A DNA stretch of 64,000 nt. Origin: Variovorax sp. ZS18.2.2. GTDB lineage: Bacteria; Pseudomonadota; Gammaproteobacteria; Burkholderiales; Burkholderiaceae_C. The notes under the pieces were generated by a model that was given only the letters and a program-made list of their open reading frames with translations, was not told where the DNA came from and ran no database searches. Positions 27,584-36,912 of the stretch are shown here, one piece after another. The translations under genes were made by a program, and so were the position numbers. The stretch lies in the NCBI RefSeq assembly GCF_024701975.1, contig NZ_JANLNM010000002.1, positions 248,001 through 312,000 on the forward strand, in the 5' to 3' direction. Every line of letters starts with the position of its first letter. The first letter of the stretch is position 1.

Positions 27584-27895
27584 ATGATCCTCGTCATCGG
27601 ACACGCCCTCGCCAAACCCGACACCTTGCAGGCGATGCTGGCCATCAGCGTGGAGCATGTGCTGCGCTCGCGCGCCGAGCCTGGCTGCATCTCGCACGAA
27701 GTCACGACCGACGTGCAGGACCCGCTGCGGCTGACTTTCGTGGAGCGCTGGAGCGACATGCCCGCGCTGCAGGCCCACTTTCGCGTCGATGCCTCGCGCG
27801 CCTTCGGCAAGGCGCTCGCGGCCATGGCCGACGGCACGCCGGAGATCCACGTCTACCAGTCGGACGAGATAGACCTGCGGGCCGGCCGCGCCTGA
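27584..27895 (+). CDS. Antibiotic biosynthesis monooxygenase (ABM) family protein
   Basis: 103 aa ferredoxin-like ABM-fold protein: SRAEPGCISHEV, FVERWSDMPALQAHF and a histidine-poor C-terminus. Such proteins oxidise quinol-like compounds without cofactor or act as small stress proteins; the substrate here is unknown. Strong AAGGAGA ribosome binding site. Confidence 0.85.
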   Translation: MILVIGHALAKPDTLQAMLAISVEHVLRSRAEPGCISHEVTTDVQDPLRLTFVERWSDMPALQAHFRVDASRAFGKALAAMADGTPEIHVYQSDEIDLRAGRA

Positions 27896-27950
27896 CCCGC
27901 ATTTTTCTCTACAGAAAAGGCCTTTGGCCCCCATGGTGCCTATGCAGGGA

Positions 27951-27967
27951 GCTATCAAAAAAGTAGC
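27951..27967. repeat. GCTAT-A-rich-GTAGC dispersed hairpin motif, copy 1
   Basis: GCTATCAAAAAAGTAGC, a short stem with an A-rich loop, in the 171-bp gap between the ABM gene and gshA. A matching motif lies at 47630. I recall similar motifs in gaps of Comamonadaceae genomes. The rest of this gap shows no gene. Confidence 0.55.
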
Positions 27968-28066
27968 GGGCGAAAGCCTAGCTGGAAACGGGATTCCCTG
28001 CACGAGCGTTGCCCGCGCGCCCGTGCTACCTTCCAGCCCCTCAGAAGATTGATGGGTCATAACAAT

Positions 28067-29623
28067 ATGAGCAACAGATTGCAGGAGAGGCTGGGTGCCC
28101 TTTCAGCCGCACGACTGAATGGCATGCGACGTGGCATCGAGAAGGAAAGCCTGCGCGCGCTGCCCGACGGCAAGCTCGCGCTGACGCCGCATCCGCTGGC
28201 GCTGGGCTCGGCGCTCACGCATCCGCACATCACGACCGACTTCAGCGAATCGCAGCTCGAGCTCATCACGGGCGTGCACACCGGCGTCGAATCGGCGCTG
28301 GAGGAATTGACCCGCGTCCACCAGTTCACCTACCGCGTGCTCGACCAGCTGGGCGACGAACGCCTCTGGGTCTCCAGCATGCCCTGCGGCCTGCCGACCG
28401 ACGAGACCATTCCCATCGGGCGCTACGGCTCCTCGAACGTGGGCCGTGCCAAGAGCGTCTACCGCATGGGCCTGAGCCACCGCTATGGCCGCCGCATGCA
28501 GACCATCTCGGGCATTCACTACAACTGGTCGCTGCCCGATGTGTCGAGCGAACAGTACTTCGCGCTGATCCGCAATTTCCGCCGCCACGCCTTCCTCTTG
28601 CTGTACCTGTTCGGCGCCTCGCCGGCCTTGTGTTCGAGCTTTGTCGCGGGCCGCCCGCACGAGCTGCAGCCGCTGGGCGACGGCAGCATGTTCATGCCGC
28701 ACGGCACGTCGCTGCGCATGGGGCGCCTGGGCTACCAGAGCGATGCGCAGGCCTCGCTGGCCGTGAGCTACAACAGCCTCGACGGCTACGGCGCCTCGCT
28801 GCAGGACGCGCTCACGCGCCCATGGCCAGCTTACGAATCCATCGGCATCCGCAATCTCGGCGGCGACTACAACCAGCTGGGCACCAGCCTGCTGCAGATC
28901 GAGAACGAGTTCTACGGCACCATCCGCCCCAAGCGCGTGATCAACCCCGGCGAGCGTCCGCTGCATGCGCTGCGCGAGCGCGGCGTCGAATATGTCGAGG
29001 TGCGCCTGATGGACCTGGACCCCTTCGAGACCGTCGGCATCAACGCACAGACCATGCGCTTCATCGACGTGTTCCTGCTGCATTGCCTCTTGAGCGACAG
29101 CCCCGACGACACGCCTGAAGAAATCGCCGACCTGGCGCGCAACCAGCACCTGACCGCCGCGCGCGGTCGCGAGCCGGGCCTGCGCTTGTCGCGCAATGGC
29201 AGCGAAGTGACGCTGACCGACTGGGGCATCGAACTGGTCGACGAATGCCTGCCCATCGCCGCCGCGCTCGATGCGGCGCAGGGCGGCACGCAGCACACCG
29301 ACGCAGTGAAGGCGGCCAGGGCCGCACTGCAGAACCCCGACAGCCTGCCCTCGGCCCGCGTGCTCGCGGCCGTCGAGCAGCAGCATGGCAACTCCTTCAT
29401 CGGCTTCGTGCGCGCCCAGTCGGAGCAGACCCGCGCCACGCTGCTGGCCCTGCCGTTCTCGGCCGAACAGCAGGCCGGCTTCGAGCGCATGACCGCCGAG
29501 TCGATCCAGGAGCAAAAGCGCATCGAGGCGGCAGACACCATGCCCTTCGAGATCTACCGCGAGCAGTACGTCTCGCCCGCGCGGCTGGGCATCGCCCGCG
29601 GGCGCATGGCGGTCGCGGCCTGA
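28067..29623 (+). CDS. gshA: Glutamate--cysteine ligase (class I)
   Basis: 518 aa from ATG 28067, the length of the Escherichia coli enzyme. It joins glutamate and cysteine with ATP, the first and limiting step of glutathione synthesis. Family segments are GIEKESLR, HITTDFSESQLELIT, MPCGLPTDE, SGIHYNWSLPD and the late YVEVRLMDLDPFETVGI. An ATG at 28052 gives five extra residues and has a slightly better AGAAG site, so the exact start is open. Confidence 0.93.
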   Translation: MSNRLQERLGALSAARLNGMRRGIEKESLRALPDGKLALTPHPLALGSALTHPHITTDFSESQLELITGVHTGVESALEELTRVHQFTYRVLDQLGDERLWVSSMPCGLPTDETIPIGRYGSSNVGRAKSVYRMGLSHRYGRRMQTISGIHYNWSLPDVSSEQYFALIRNFRRHAFLLLYLFGASPALCSSFVAGRPHELQPLGDGSMFMPHGTSLRMGRLGYQSDAQASLAVSYNSLDGYGASLQDALTRPWPAYESIGIRNLGGDYNQLGTSLLQIENEFYGTIRPKRVINPGERPLHALRERGVEYVEVRLMDLDPFETVGINAQTMRFIDVFLLHCLLSDSPDDTPEEIADLARNQHLTAARGREPGLRLSRNGSEVTLTDWGIELVDECLPIAAALDAAQGGTQHTDAVKAARAALQNPDSLPSARVLAAVEQQHGNSFIGFVRAQSEQTRATLLALPFSAEQQAGFERMTAESIQEQKRIEAADTMPFEIYREQYVSPARLGIARGRMAVAA

Positions 29624-29656
29624 GAGCGCCGGTTCTCCCGGCGCTTTCGATCCGTC

Positions 29657-30679
29657 TTATTTTTCCTTGCGGTCTGCCGGAACCGGCGCATCGGCCGCGA
29701 TGAGCTTCTGCTCGCGCATCTCGTCCCAGAACGCCGCGGGAATCACCGCCGCCAGCGCTGCCTGATCTTCGGCGATGCGCTCGGGACGGCTGGCACCGGG
29801 AATCACGGCCGCCACCGCCGGGTTGGCCAGCGAGAACTGCAACGCGGCTGCCTTGATGCCGACGTGATGGCGCTCGGCCACGGCCTTGATGCGCTCGACC
29901 CTGGCGATGATTTCCGGCGATGCCTTCTGGTACTCGAAGTGCGTGCCGCCGGCCAGGATGCCCGAGCTGTACGGGCCGCCCACGACGATGTCCACGTTCT
30001 GCTTCGCGGCGGCGGGCATCAGGCGCTGCAGGGCGCGCTCGTGGTCCAGCAGCGTGTAGCGGCCGGCCAGCAGGAACCCGTCCGGCTTCGCTTCGCTCAG
30101 GTCCAGCGTCAGCTCGCACGGCTCCACGCGGTTGACCCCGAGGCCCCAGGCCTTGATCACGCCTTCCTCGCGCAGGCGGCTCAGCACGCGGAAGGCGCCC
30201 TTGCGGGCGATTTCGAACTGCGCGAGCCATTCGTCGCCGTAGAAGTCCTGGGCGATGTCGTGCACCCAGACGATGTCCAGCCGGTCGGTGTTCAGGCGCT
30301 TGAGGCTGTCCTCGATCGAGCGCAGGGTCGCGTCCGCCGAGTAGTCGTTGACCAGCTTGTTCGGCCGGCCGAACTCGAAGAGCCCGCCTTTCTCGCCGAG
30401 GTCGCGCGCGGTCGTCTCTTCGGTTTCGTCCAGCACGAGGCGGCCGACCTTGGTGCTCAGCACGTAGTCGTCGCGCCGGTGCTTCGCCAGCGCCGCGCCG
30501 AGGCGGATCTCGGCCAGCCCCGCGCCGTAGAACGGCGCCGTGTCGAAGTAACGGATGCCGTGATCCCAGGCGGCATCGACCGTGGCGAGGGCTTCCGCCT
30601 CGGGGATGTTGCGGAACATGTTGCCCAGCGGGGCGGTCCCGAAGCCCAGGAGGCTGGGCAGTTTGTCCTTGATGCGCAT
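29657..30679 (-). CDS. Aldo/keto reductase
   Basis: 340 aa TIM-barrel NAD(P)H oxidoreductase. The catalytic tetrad is visible: Asp in YFDTAPFYG, Tyr in FYGAG, Lys in STKVGR, and His in VWVHD. Best fits the group with D-threo-aldose/L-fucose and pyridoxal dehydrogenases. Divergent from a LysR gene that probably controls it. Confidence 0.88.
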   Translation of the reverse strand: MRIKDKLPSLLGFGTAPLGNMFRNIPEAEALATVDAAWDHGIRYFDTAPFYGAGLAEIRLGAALAKHRRDDYVLSTKVGRLVLDETEETTARDLGEKGGLFEFGRPNKLVNDYSADATLRSIEDSLKRLNTDRLDIVWVHDIAQDFYGDEWLAQFEIARKGAFRVLSRLREEGVIKAWGLGVNRVEPCELTLDLSEAKPDGFLLAGRYTLLDHERALQRLMPAAAKQNVDIVVGGPYSSGILAGGTHFEYQKASPEIIARVERIKAVAERHHVGIKAAALQFSLANPAVAAVIPGASRPERIAEDQAALAAVIPAAFWDEMREQKLIAADAPVPADRKEK

Positions 30680-30782
30680 GAAAGAAGGTCCTTGGTGAGT
30701 GGTTGGATGACGTCACTGTAGGTTTCGGTGTTGAGTCTGTCCAAGACATAATTCGTCCAACTTGAGTCTCGATAGGTCTTAA

Positions 30783-31694
30783 ATGCTGGACATCCGCCAA
30801 CTTCACTACTTCGTCGCCGTCGCGGAAGACGAGCACGTCGGCCGTGCCGCCGAGCGGCTGCACATCTCCCAGTCGCCGCTGAGCCGGCAGATCGCGCAGC
30901 TGGAGGAGCGGCTGGGCCTCGTGCTGTTCGAGCGCAGCCAGCAGCGCATCCGCCTCACGGCCGACGGCCGCACCTTCCTCGCGGAGGCGCGCGCGCTGCT
31001 GACGCATGCCAACCGCCTGGAATCGCTGGCGCGGCGGCTCGGGCGCGGCGACGAGGGCGGCCTGTGCATCGGCTACATCGAGAACGCCATGCACTCCGGC
31101 GTGCTGTCCGATGCGCTGCGGACCCTGCGCGCCACGCGGCCCGCGGTGCACATCGCGCTCTACAACCAGCAGTCGGCGGACCAGCTCGAGGGGCTGCGGC
31201 AGCGCAGCCTGGACATCGCGCTGGTGTGCGAGCCGCCGCTGGCGAACGACCCCGACCTGCGGGGCGCGTTGCTGTCGAGCGATCCGATGCTGCTGGCCCT
31301 GCCCGAATCGCATCCGCTCGCATCGGCAACCAAGTTGACGCCGGCCGCCCTGGGAAAGCTGGAATGGATCGCGGTGCAGCAAAAGGAGAGCGCGCTCACG
31401 CACGACGGCTTCGTCGCCGCATGCGCCAAGGCCGGGTTCACGCCGAACATCTCGATGGAGGCGGCCGAGCCATTGACCGCGCTGGGGCTGGTGGCCGCGG
31501 GTCTTGGCGTGGCGATGGTGCAGAGCAGCCTGCGCCGCCATGCGCCCGCCGGCGTGGTGCTGCGCGAGCTGCCATGGTTCACCTACAGGACGCCGCTGTG
31601 GGCGGCCTGGCACAACGTCAACCTGCGGCCGCTGGTCGAGATCTTCCGCATGACCTTGCTGGACGGCATCCGGCAGGAGGGCGAGAGCCTATAG
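30783..31694 (+). CDS. LysR-family transcriptional regulator
   Basis: 303 aa. N-terminal helix-turn-helix (HVGRAAERLHISQSPLSRQIAQLEERLG) and an effector domain from ~90. Opens MLDIRQLHYFVAVAEDEHVGRAAE, typical of the BenM/CatM-like branch. The 103-bp divergent spacer carries two direct TTGAGTCT copies (near 30732 and 30768), possible binding elements. Likely regulator of the aldo/keto reductase. Confidence 0.9.
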   Translation: MLDIRQLHYFVAVAEDEHVGRAAERLHISQSPLSRQIAQLEERLGLVLFERSQQRIRLTADGRTFLAEARALLTHANRLESLARRLGRGDEGGLCIGYIENAMHSGVLSDALRTLRATRPAVHIALYNQQSADQLEGLRQRSLDIALVCEPPLANDPDLRGALLSSDPMLLALPESHPLASATKLTPAALGKLEWIAVQQKESALTHDGFVAACAKAGFTPNISMEAAEPLTALGLVAAGLGVAMVQSSLRRHAPAGVVLRELPWFTYRTPLWAAWHNVNLRPLVEIFRMTLLDGIRQEGESL

Positions 31695-31718
31695 CGCTCG
31701 CCCGATCGCACGCAGCGC

Positions 31719-32690
31719 TCATTGCCGGGCAATCCCGGCCTGGGCGACGACCTCGCTCCAGCGCTTGATCTCCCGTTCGACCATCGACTTCATCTGTGCG
31801 GGCGAGGAGGGCGAGGCTTCGCTGCCGAGGGACGCCAGCGTCGTCTTGACGCCGGGGTTGTCGAGCGCCGCGCGCACGCTGCCATTGAGAGCATTGATCG
31901 CGTGTATCGGCGTACCGCTGGGCGCCGCAAGGCCCAGCCAGGAACGGATCTCGAAGCCCTTCAGCACGCTGGCCACGACAGGCACCTGCGGCATCGACGG
32001 CCAGGCCTCTGCGCTCGTGATCGCCAGCGCGCGCAGCCGGCCCGACTGGATGTGCGGCGTCGCCACCGTCAGCGTGTCCGCGAGGATGTCGACATCGCCC
32101 GCGATCACCGCCTGCACCGGTGCGCCGCCGCCGCGATAGGGCACATGCAGCAGGCCCGCGCCGGCGCTGATGCCCAGCAGCTCTCCCACCATGTGCTGCG
32201 TCGAGCCCACGCCCACCGAGGTGAAGGTGACGCGCCCGGGCGCCTGTCGCGCGGTCGCGAGGAGGTCGGCAAGCGTCCGGGCCGGATGGTCCGCACGCAC
32301 GGCAACGACGAAGGGAAAGCTGGTCACGGTCGAGACGAACGCGAAGTCCTTCACCGGCTCGTAGGGCAGGGTCTTGCGCAGCGCCGCGGACACCGTGTGC
32401 GCGCCGGTGAGCATGACGAGGTTGTAGCCGTCGGGCCGGGCCTTGGCCACGAAGTCGGTGGCGATCAGGCCGCCCGCGCCGCTCTTGATCTCGACGATCA
32501 CGGGCTGCTTGAGCGTCTCCTGCATCTTCTGCGCGAGCAGGCGCGAGACGATGTCGGCATTGCCGCCCGCGCCGAAGCCGTGGTTGAGCTGGATCGACCG
32601 GTCGGGGTAGCCGCCCTGTGCGCGCGCCGCAGGCACCAGCGCGAGCGCGGCGGCGGTGGCGACGAGGTCGCGTCGCCTGAAGGTCGTCAT
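31719..32690 (-). CDS. Bug-family (TTT) substrate-binding protein
   Basis: 323 aa. Twin-Arg-like start RRRDLVATAAALALVPAARA forms the export signal; the mature part opens YPDRSIQLNHGFGAGGNADIVSRLLA, the Bug signature, with the second domain marked by VPYRGGGAPVQAVIAGDVD. Periplasmic carboxylate receptor. Last gene of the SDR-NIPSNAP-hmgA operon, 18 bp after hmgA; no membrane TctAB partners are nearby, as is common for Bug genes. Confidence 0.9.
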   Translation of the reverse strand: MTTFRRRDLVATAAALALVPAARAQGGYPDRSIQLNHGFGAGGNADIVSRLLAQKMQETLKQPVIVEIKSGAGGLIATDFVAKARPDGYNLVMLTGAHTVSAALRKTLPYEPVKDFAFVSTVTSFPFVVAVRADHPARTLADLLATARQAPGRVTFTSVGVGSTQHMVGELLGISAGAGLLHVPYRGGGAPVQAVIAGDVDILADTLTVATPHIQSGRLRALAITSAEAWPSMPQVPVVASVLKGFEIRSWLGLAAPSGTPIHAINALNGSVRAALDNPGVKTTLASLGSEASPSSPAQMKSMVEREIKRWSEVVAQAGIARQ

Positions 32691-32708
32691 GGTCGTCGTC
32701 TCCTGTCG

Positions 32709-34019
32709 TCAGGCGTTGCCGGCCCTGAATCCGTGCCACACCGTGTCGTAGTCGGGCTGCAGGTTGGCGGCCGCAAGCGCCTGCGCCGTGGGCCGGAACA
32801 CATGGCGGCTCTCGAACATGAAGGCCAGGGTGTCGGCCAGGCGGTGCGGCGCGAGTTCGGCGGTGCTGGCCCGCTCGAAGGTGGCGGCGTCGGGGCCGTG
32901 CGGCAGCATGCAGTTGTGCAGGCTCACGCCGCCGGGCACGAAGCCTTCGGCCTTTGCGTCGTAGACGCCGCGCACCAGGCCCATCAGCTCGCTCATCACG
33001 TTGCGGTGGAACCAGGGCGGGCGGAAGGTGTCTTCCGCCACGAGCCAGCGCGGCGGGAAGATCACGAAGTCGCAGTTGGCGACGCCGGGTGTGTCGCTGC
33101 CGGAGGTCAGCACCGTGTAGATCGACGGATCGGGGTGATCGAAGCTGATCGTGCCGATGGCCATGAACCGCGCCAGGTCGTACTTGCAGGGCACGAGGTT
33201 GCCGTGCCATGCGACCACGTCCAGCGGCGTGCTCGCCTGCCCGCCTTCCCAAAGGTGGCCCATGAACTTGTTGACGATGCGCACGGGCCCGGCGTCTTCC
33301 TCGAAGGCGGCGACGGGCGCGAGGAAATCGCGTGCGTTCGCGAGGCCGTTCGATCCGATCGGCCCCAGCTCCGGCAGGCGGAAGGGGGCGCCGTAGTTCT
33401 CGCAGACATAGCCGCGCGCCTCGCCCTCGGGCAGCGCGACGCGAAAGCGCATGCCACGCGGCACCAGCGCGATTTCGCCGGGCGCGATGTGCAGCCGGCC
33501 CAGTTCGGTGTGGAGCAGGAGCGCGCCGGACTGCGGCACGAGGAGCAGTTCGCCATCCGAGTTCACCAGGTAGCGCCCGTCCATCGAGCGGTTCGCGCGG
33601 TAGACGTGCACCGCCGCGCCGGTCTGCCCGTGCGCATCGCCGTTGCCGGCAACGGTCAGCATGCCGTCGACGAAGTCCGTGGCTTCGGCCGGCATCGGCC
33701 AGGGGTTCCAGCGCAGCCGGTTGGCCGGCGCTTCCGCTTCGTTGAACGGGCCGCTGCGCCAGCCGCCGTCGTCGATGCGCGCAAAGGCCTCGTGCATGGC
33801 GCTGGGGCGGCGCCGGTACATCCAGGTGCGCAGGTTGCGGTCGCGCGGCGCGGTGAAGGCCGTGCCGGACAGCAGCTCGGCATACAGGCCCAGCGGCGCC
33901 TGCTGCGGCGAATTGCGGCCAACGGGCAGGGCGCCGGGAAGCGCCTCGCTGGCGAACTGGTTGCCGAATCCGCTCTGGTACTCGGGCGCCGCATCGGCCT
34001 GGCCTGCATGTGCTGCCAT
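32709..34019 (-). CDS. hmgA: Homogentisate 1,2-dioxygenase
   Basis: 436 aa. Opens the ring of homogentisate to maleylacetoacetate in tyrosine/phenylalanine breakdown. The iron ligands of the family are present in FHRNVMSE (His and Glu six apart) and in [12 protein letters not shown]. Starts at ATG 34019, six bases after the NIPSNAP stop, with AGGA upstream; an ATG at 34040 is less well placed. The usual partner, fumarylacetoacetase, is not adjacent, which is unusual. Confidence 0.93.
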   Translation of the reverse strand: MAAHAGQADAAPEYQSGFGNQFASEALPGALPVGRNSPQQAPLGLYAELLSGTAFTAPRDRNLRTWMYRRRPSAMHEAFARIDDGGWRSGPFNEAEAPANRLRWNPWPMPAEATDFVDGMLTVAGNGDAHGQTGAAVHVYRANRSMDGRYLVNSDGELLLVPQSGALLLHTELGRLHIAPGEIALVPRGMRFRVALPEGEARGYVCENYGAPFRLPELGPIGSNGLANARDFLAPVAAFEEDAGPVRIVNKFMGHLWEGGQASTPLDVVAWHGNLVPCKYDLARFMAIGTISFDHPDPSIYTVLTSGSDTPGVANCDFVIFPPRWLVAEDTFRPPWFHRNVMSELMGLVRGVYDAKAEGFVPGGVSLHNCMLPHGPDAATFERASTAELAPHRLADTLAFMFESRHVFRPTAQALAAANLQPDYDTVWHGFRAGNA

Positions 34020-34024
34020 GGCCG

Positions 34025-34351
34025 TCAGTCCTGCTGCCATTGCGGCGTGAAGAAGGCGGTCGGCAGCAGGATCTTCGATTCCTGGTTCTGCAGCAGCGGC
34101 AGCATCTCCACCACGTAGGCCTTCCATCCGGGGTCGGCCATCAGCAGTTCCCGTCGCTCGGCGCGCTCGTTCATGTCCACGTAGGCCCACATGTGGATCA
34201 CCTGGTTGAGCGGGCCGGTCTCGGTGCGGTAGTAGCCGACCATGCGCCCGAGGATGCGGCGCTGGATGGCCAGGCCCTTGGCCTCGTACAGCGACAGGTA
34301 GGCGCGCCATTGGCCGGGGTGGGTGGTGTAGGTGCGTTGTTCGACAAGCAT
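34025..34351 (-). CDS. NIPSNAP family protein
   Basis: 108 aa ferredoxin-like (ABM-related) protein. Opens [26 protein letters not shown] and continues [29 protein letters not shown], the NIPSNAP signature. NIPSNAP proteins are frequent in catabolic operons but their reaction is unclear. Sits between the SDR and hmgA genes in one operon. Confidence 0.85.
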   Translation of the reverse strand: MLVEQRTYTTHPGQWRAYLSLYEAKGLAIQRRILGRMVGYYRTETGPLNQVIHMWAYVDMNERAERRELLMADPGWKAYVVEMLPLLQNQESKILLPTAFFTPQWQQD

Positions 34352-34371
34352 GGTTGCAGCGGCTGCGCCCT

Positions 34372-35133
34372 TCACAGGCTGTGCCCTCCGTCGATGACGA
34401 TCCGCGTGCCCGTGGCCGTGCGCAGGTGCGTCACGCACCCGAGCACGGCGAGCGCCACGTCCTCGGGTGTGACGATGCGCCCGAGCGGCGTGGCGGCCGC
34501 CTTCTTCAACAGGTCGTCGCGGCTGCGGCCCTGCACGAAGTCGGTGTCGACCGCCGCGGGCGAGACGCTCACGAAGCGCACGGGGCCGAAGGCCCGGGCC
34601 ATCGACACGGTCATCGTGTCGAGCGCCGCCTTGGCCGCGCAGTAGGCGATGTTGCTGCCCAGGCCTGTGAAGGCCGACACGGAAGACACGTTGATCACCG
34701 CCGCATCGGCGGATGCCTTCAGCAGCGGCATCAGCGCGCGCGTGATGGCGTAGGGGCCGCCGACGTTGGCGGCAAGGATCTCGTCGAACAGCGCCGGTGC
34801 GAGCGCATCGAGGTCGCCATGGGCGATGCGCCGCGTGAAGCCGGCCGAGTTCACGAGCACGTCGACGCGGCCGAAGCTGCGATGCAGCATGTCCGCCATG
34901 TCGGCATGCGCCGCGCTGTCGGTCAGCGGTATCCGCAGCGTGCGGTGGCCGTTGCCCGGCAATGCTTCGCCGAGTGCCCGTGCACGTTCGGCGCCTTCGT
35001 TGTAGCCGATGACGACCGTTGCGCCCGCATCTGCCAGCGCACGCACGCAGGCCGCGCCGATGCCACTGCTGCCGCCGGTGACGACGGCGATGCGGCCCGC
35101 CAGCGGGGCCGCGGCATCCTGCGCCGTGTTCAT
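34372..35133 (-). CDS. SDR-family oxidoreductase (FabG-like)
   Basis: 253 aa. Cofactor loop [14 protein letters not shown], catalytic Ser in VSSVSAF and Tyr-Cys-Ala-Ala-Lys. ATG 35133 is preferred to 35139 because GGGAG is then seven bases upstream. First gene of the operon that continues with NIPSNAP, hmgA and a Bug protein, and divergent from an IclR regulator. Confidence 0.87.
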   Translation of the reverse strand: MNTAQDAAAPLAGRIAVVTGGSSGIGAACVRALADAGATVVIGYNEGAERARALGEALPGNGHRTLRIPLTDSAAHADMADMLHRSFGRVDVLVNSAGFTRRIAHGDLDALAPALFDEILAANVGGPYAITRALMPLLKASADAAVINVSSVSAFTGLGSNIAYCAAKAALDTMTVSMARAFGPVRFVSVSPAAVDTDFVQGRSRDDLLKKAAATPLGRIVTPEDVALAVLGCVTHLRTATGTRIVIDGGHSL

Positions 35134-35314
35134 CGGCATCTCCCGCGAAGCGTTGTTTTCTTTTTCTTCATGAATGTCCTCGGTCGTTGCGTTCGATCGG
35201 CATGCGCCGGGAGTGGCGCAAGTGCTGTCCGATAGCCGGGGCGCCGCTAGGGCGCCAGCGGGAATTGTTTTCTAATGGGCCGCCTCGAACCAGCCGTTTG
35301 TCCACCAATCGAAC

Positions 35315-36088
35315 ATGAAAACGCCCTCCGATGCAGGCTCGCTGAAACGAGGCGTGGTGATCCTCAAGCTGCTGGCCACGGCGGGCCCGCGCGGGCTGGC
35401 GCTGACCGAGCTGTCCGAGAAATCGCAGATCCCGCATCCCTCGGTGCACCGCATCCTGGGCCAGCTCGCCGCGGAGCGGCTGGCGGTCTTCAACGACGAA
35501 CTCCGGCGCTACAAGCTCGGTCCGCTGGCCTTCGAGCTGGGCGTGGCCAGTTCGACCATGCACGACATCCGCGACCTGTGCGAACCCGCGATGGACACGC
35601 TGGCCCGCGAGACCGGCGACACCGTCTACCTGGTGGTGCGCAGCAGCTTCGATGCGGTCTGCATGCATCGCCGGGAAGGGGCCTTTCCGATTCGCGCGCT
35701 GGTGCTCGAGGTCGGCAGCCGGCGCCCGCTGGGCGTGGGCGCGGGCGGGCTGGCGATCCTCTCGGCCATCGCTGACGAGGAGCGCGCCGACATCATCGAA
35801 AGGGTGGGGCCGAGTCTTGCGGCCTTCGGGAAACTGTCGGCCGAGGACCTGGCGCAAGCCTGCGTGGAGGCGCGCGCGTTGGGCGCCGCGGTGATCCAGA
35901 ACCGCGTGAGCCTGGGAGTGAAGGCGGTCGGCGTGCCTTTTCGCGATTCGATGGGGCAGGCCGTGGGCGCGTTGAGCGTGGCCGCGTTGTCGCAGCGCCT
36001 GGGCCAGCGGCGCATTGCGCAGGTGGCCGACATGCTGCGCGAGGCGACGCAGTCGGTGGAGATCCTGCTGCGCAAGCGAAAGCCGTGA
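35315..36088 (+). CDS. IclR-family transcriptional regulator
   Basis: 257 aa. N-terminal winged helix (GSLKRGVVILKLLATAGPRGLALTELSEKSQIPHPSVHRILGQL, residues ~8-55) and the effector domain from ~75 (GDTVYLVVRS ... GVKAVGVPFRDS). Divergent by 181 bp from the SDR-hmgA operon and tail-to-tail with the second catabolic operon. The first is the more likely target. Confidence 0.9.
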   Translation: MKTPSDAGSLKRGVVILKLLATAGPRGLALTELSEKSQIPHPSVHRILGQLAAERLAVFNDELRRYKLGPLAFELGVASSTMHDIRDLCEPAMDTLARETGDTVYLVVRSSFDAVCMHRREGAFPIRALVLEVGSRRPLGVGAGGLAILSAIADEERADIIERVGPSLAAFGKLSAEDLAQACVEARALGAAVIQNRVSLGVKAVGVPFRDSMGQAVGALSVAALSQRLGQRRIAQVADMLREATQSVEILLRKRKP

Positions 36089-36110
36089 GGCCGTCGCGGC
36101 GGTGGCTTCT

Positions 36111-36878
36111 TCAGCCGCCGTGCTGCCGCAGGAATGCCTCGGCGCGCGTCACCAGGTACGCCGGCGTCTCCAGCATCGGGTAGTGGCCGGCATTGGGCAG
36201 CGTCTCGATCTGCGCGTGCGGGTACATGCGGGGAAAGGTGGCCTGCACGAAGTCAGACGACACGCCCGCGTCGTGCTCGCCCACCAGCACCAGCAGCGGT
36301 GCGCGCAGCGCGCCCGCCCGGTCGGAGAAATCGGTGGTCGAGAAGGCGTGAAAGTAATCCCCGAAGGCCACGGGCTCGGCCGTCGCGCGCTGGTGGGCCA
36401 GGATCGAGCGGGCCAATGCGGGCGTCAGGCGCGAGCCGAGCGAGGTTTCGATCACGCCGAGGGCCGCCTGCTCGTTGGAGGCCGCCGACGCGAACAGCGC
36501 CGCAACCTCGGGAGGCAGCGGCACGCCGGAGGCCGGCACCGGCGTCACGCACACCGCGGCCTCGATGCGGCCGGGCGCGTCGATCGCGACGCGCTGCGCC
36601 ACCATGCCGCCCATGGAATGGCCGAGCAGGCTGAAGCGCTCCCAACCCAGCTGGTCGGCCAGCGCGAGGGCGTCGCCAGCGATCTCGGCGATCGTGTACG
36701 CACCCTCGATGGCCCGCGAGGCGCCGTAGCCGCGGTAGTCGGGAAAGGCATAGGTGAAGGCCTCCCCGTCCAGCAGCGGATAGGTCGGCGCCCAGATGCC
36801 GTGGTCGCCGAACCAGCCGTGCAGGACCATCACCCGGCGGGGGCCGTGGCCCAGGATCTCGTGGCCCAGAGTCGTCAT
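36111..36878 (-). CDS. Alpha/beta-fold hydrolase
   Basis: 255 aa. HGWFGDHG oxyanion loop, nucleophile elbow GHSMGG (Ser ~95), Asp in GEHDAGV and His in AGHYP. The type acts on esters or C-C bonds of ring-cleavage products. Last gene of the leftward catabolic operon that begins near 42408. Confidence 0.88.
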   Translation of the reverse strand: MTTLGHEILGHGPRRVMVLHGWFGDHGIWAPTYPLLDGEAFTYAFPDYRGYGASRAIEGAYTIAEIAGDALALADQLGWERFSLLGHSMGGMVAQRVAIDAPGRIEAAVCVTPVPASGVPLPPEVAALFASAASNEQAALGVIETSLGSRLTPALARSILAHQRATAEPVAFGDYFHAFSTTDFSDRAGALRAPLLVLVGEHDAGVSSDFVQATFPRMYPHAQIETLPNAGHYPMLETPAYLVTRAEAFLRQHGG

Positions 36879-36912
36879 GTGCGTTCTCCTGTGTCCTTGT
36901 GGATGCGCGGCG

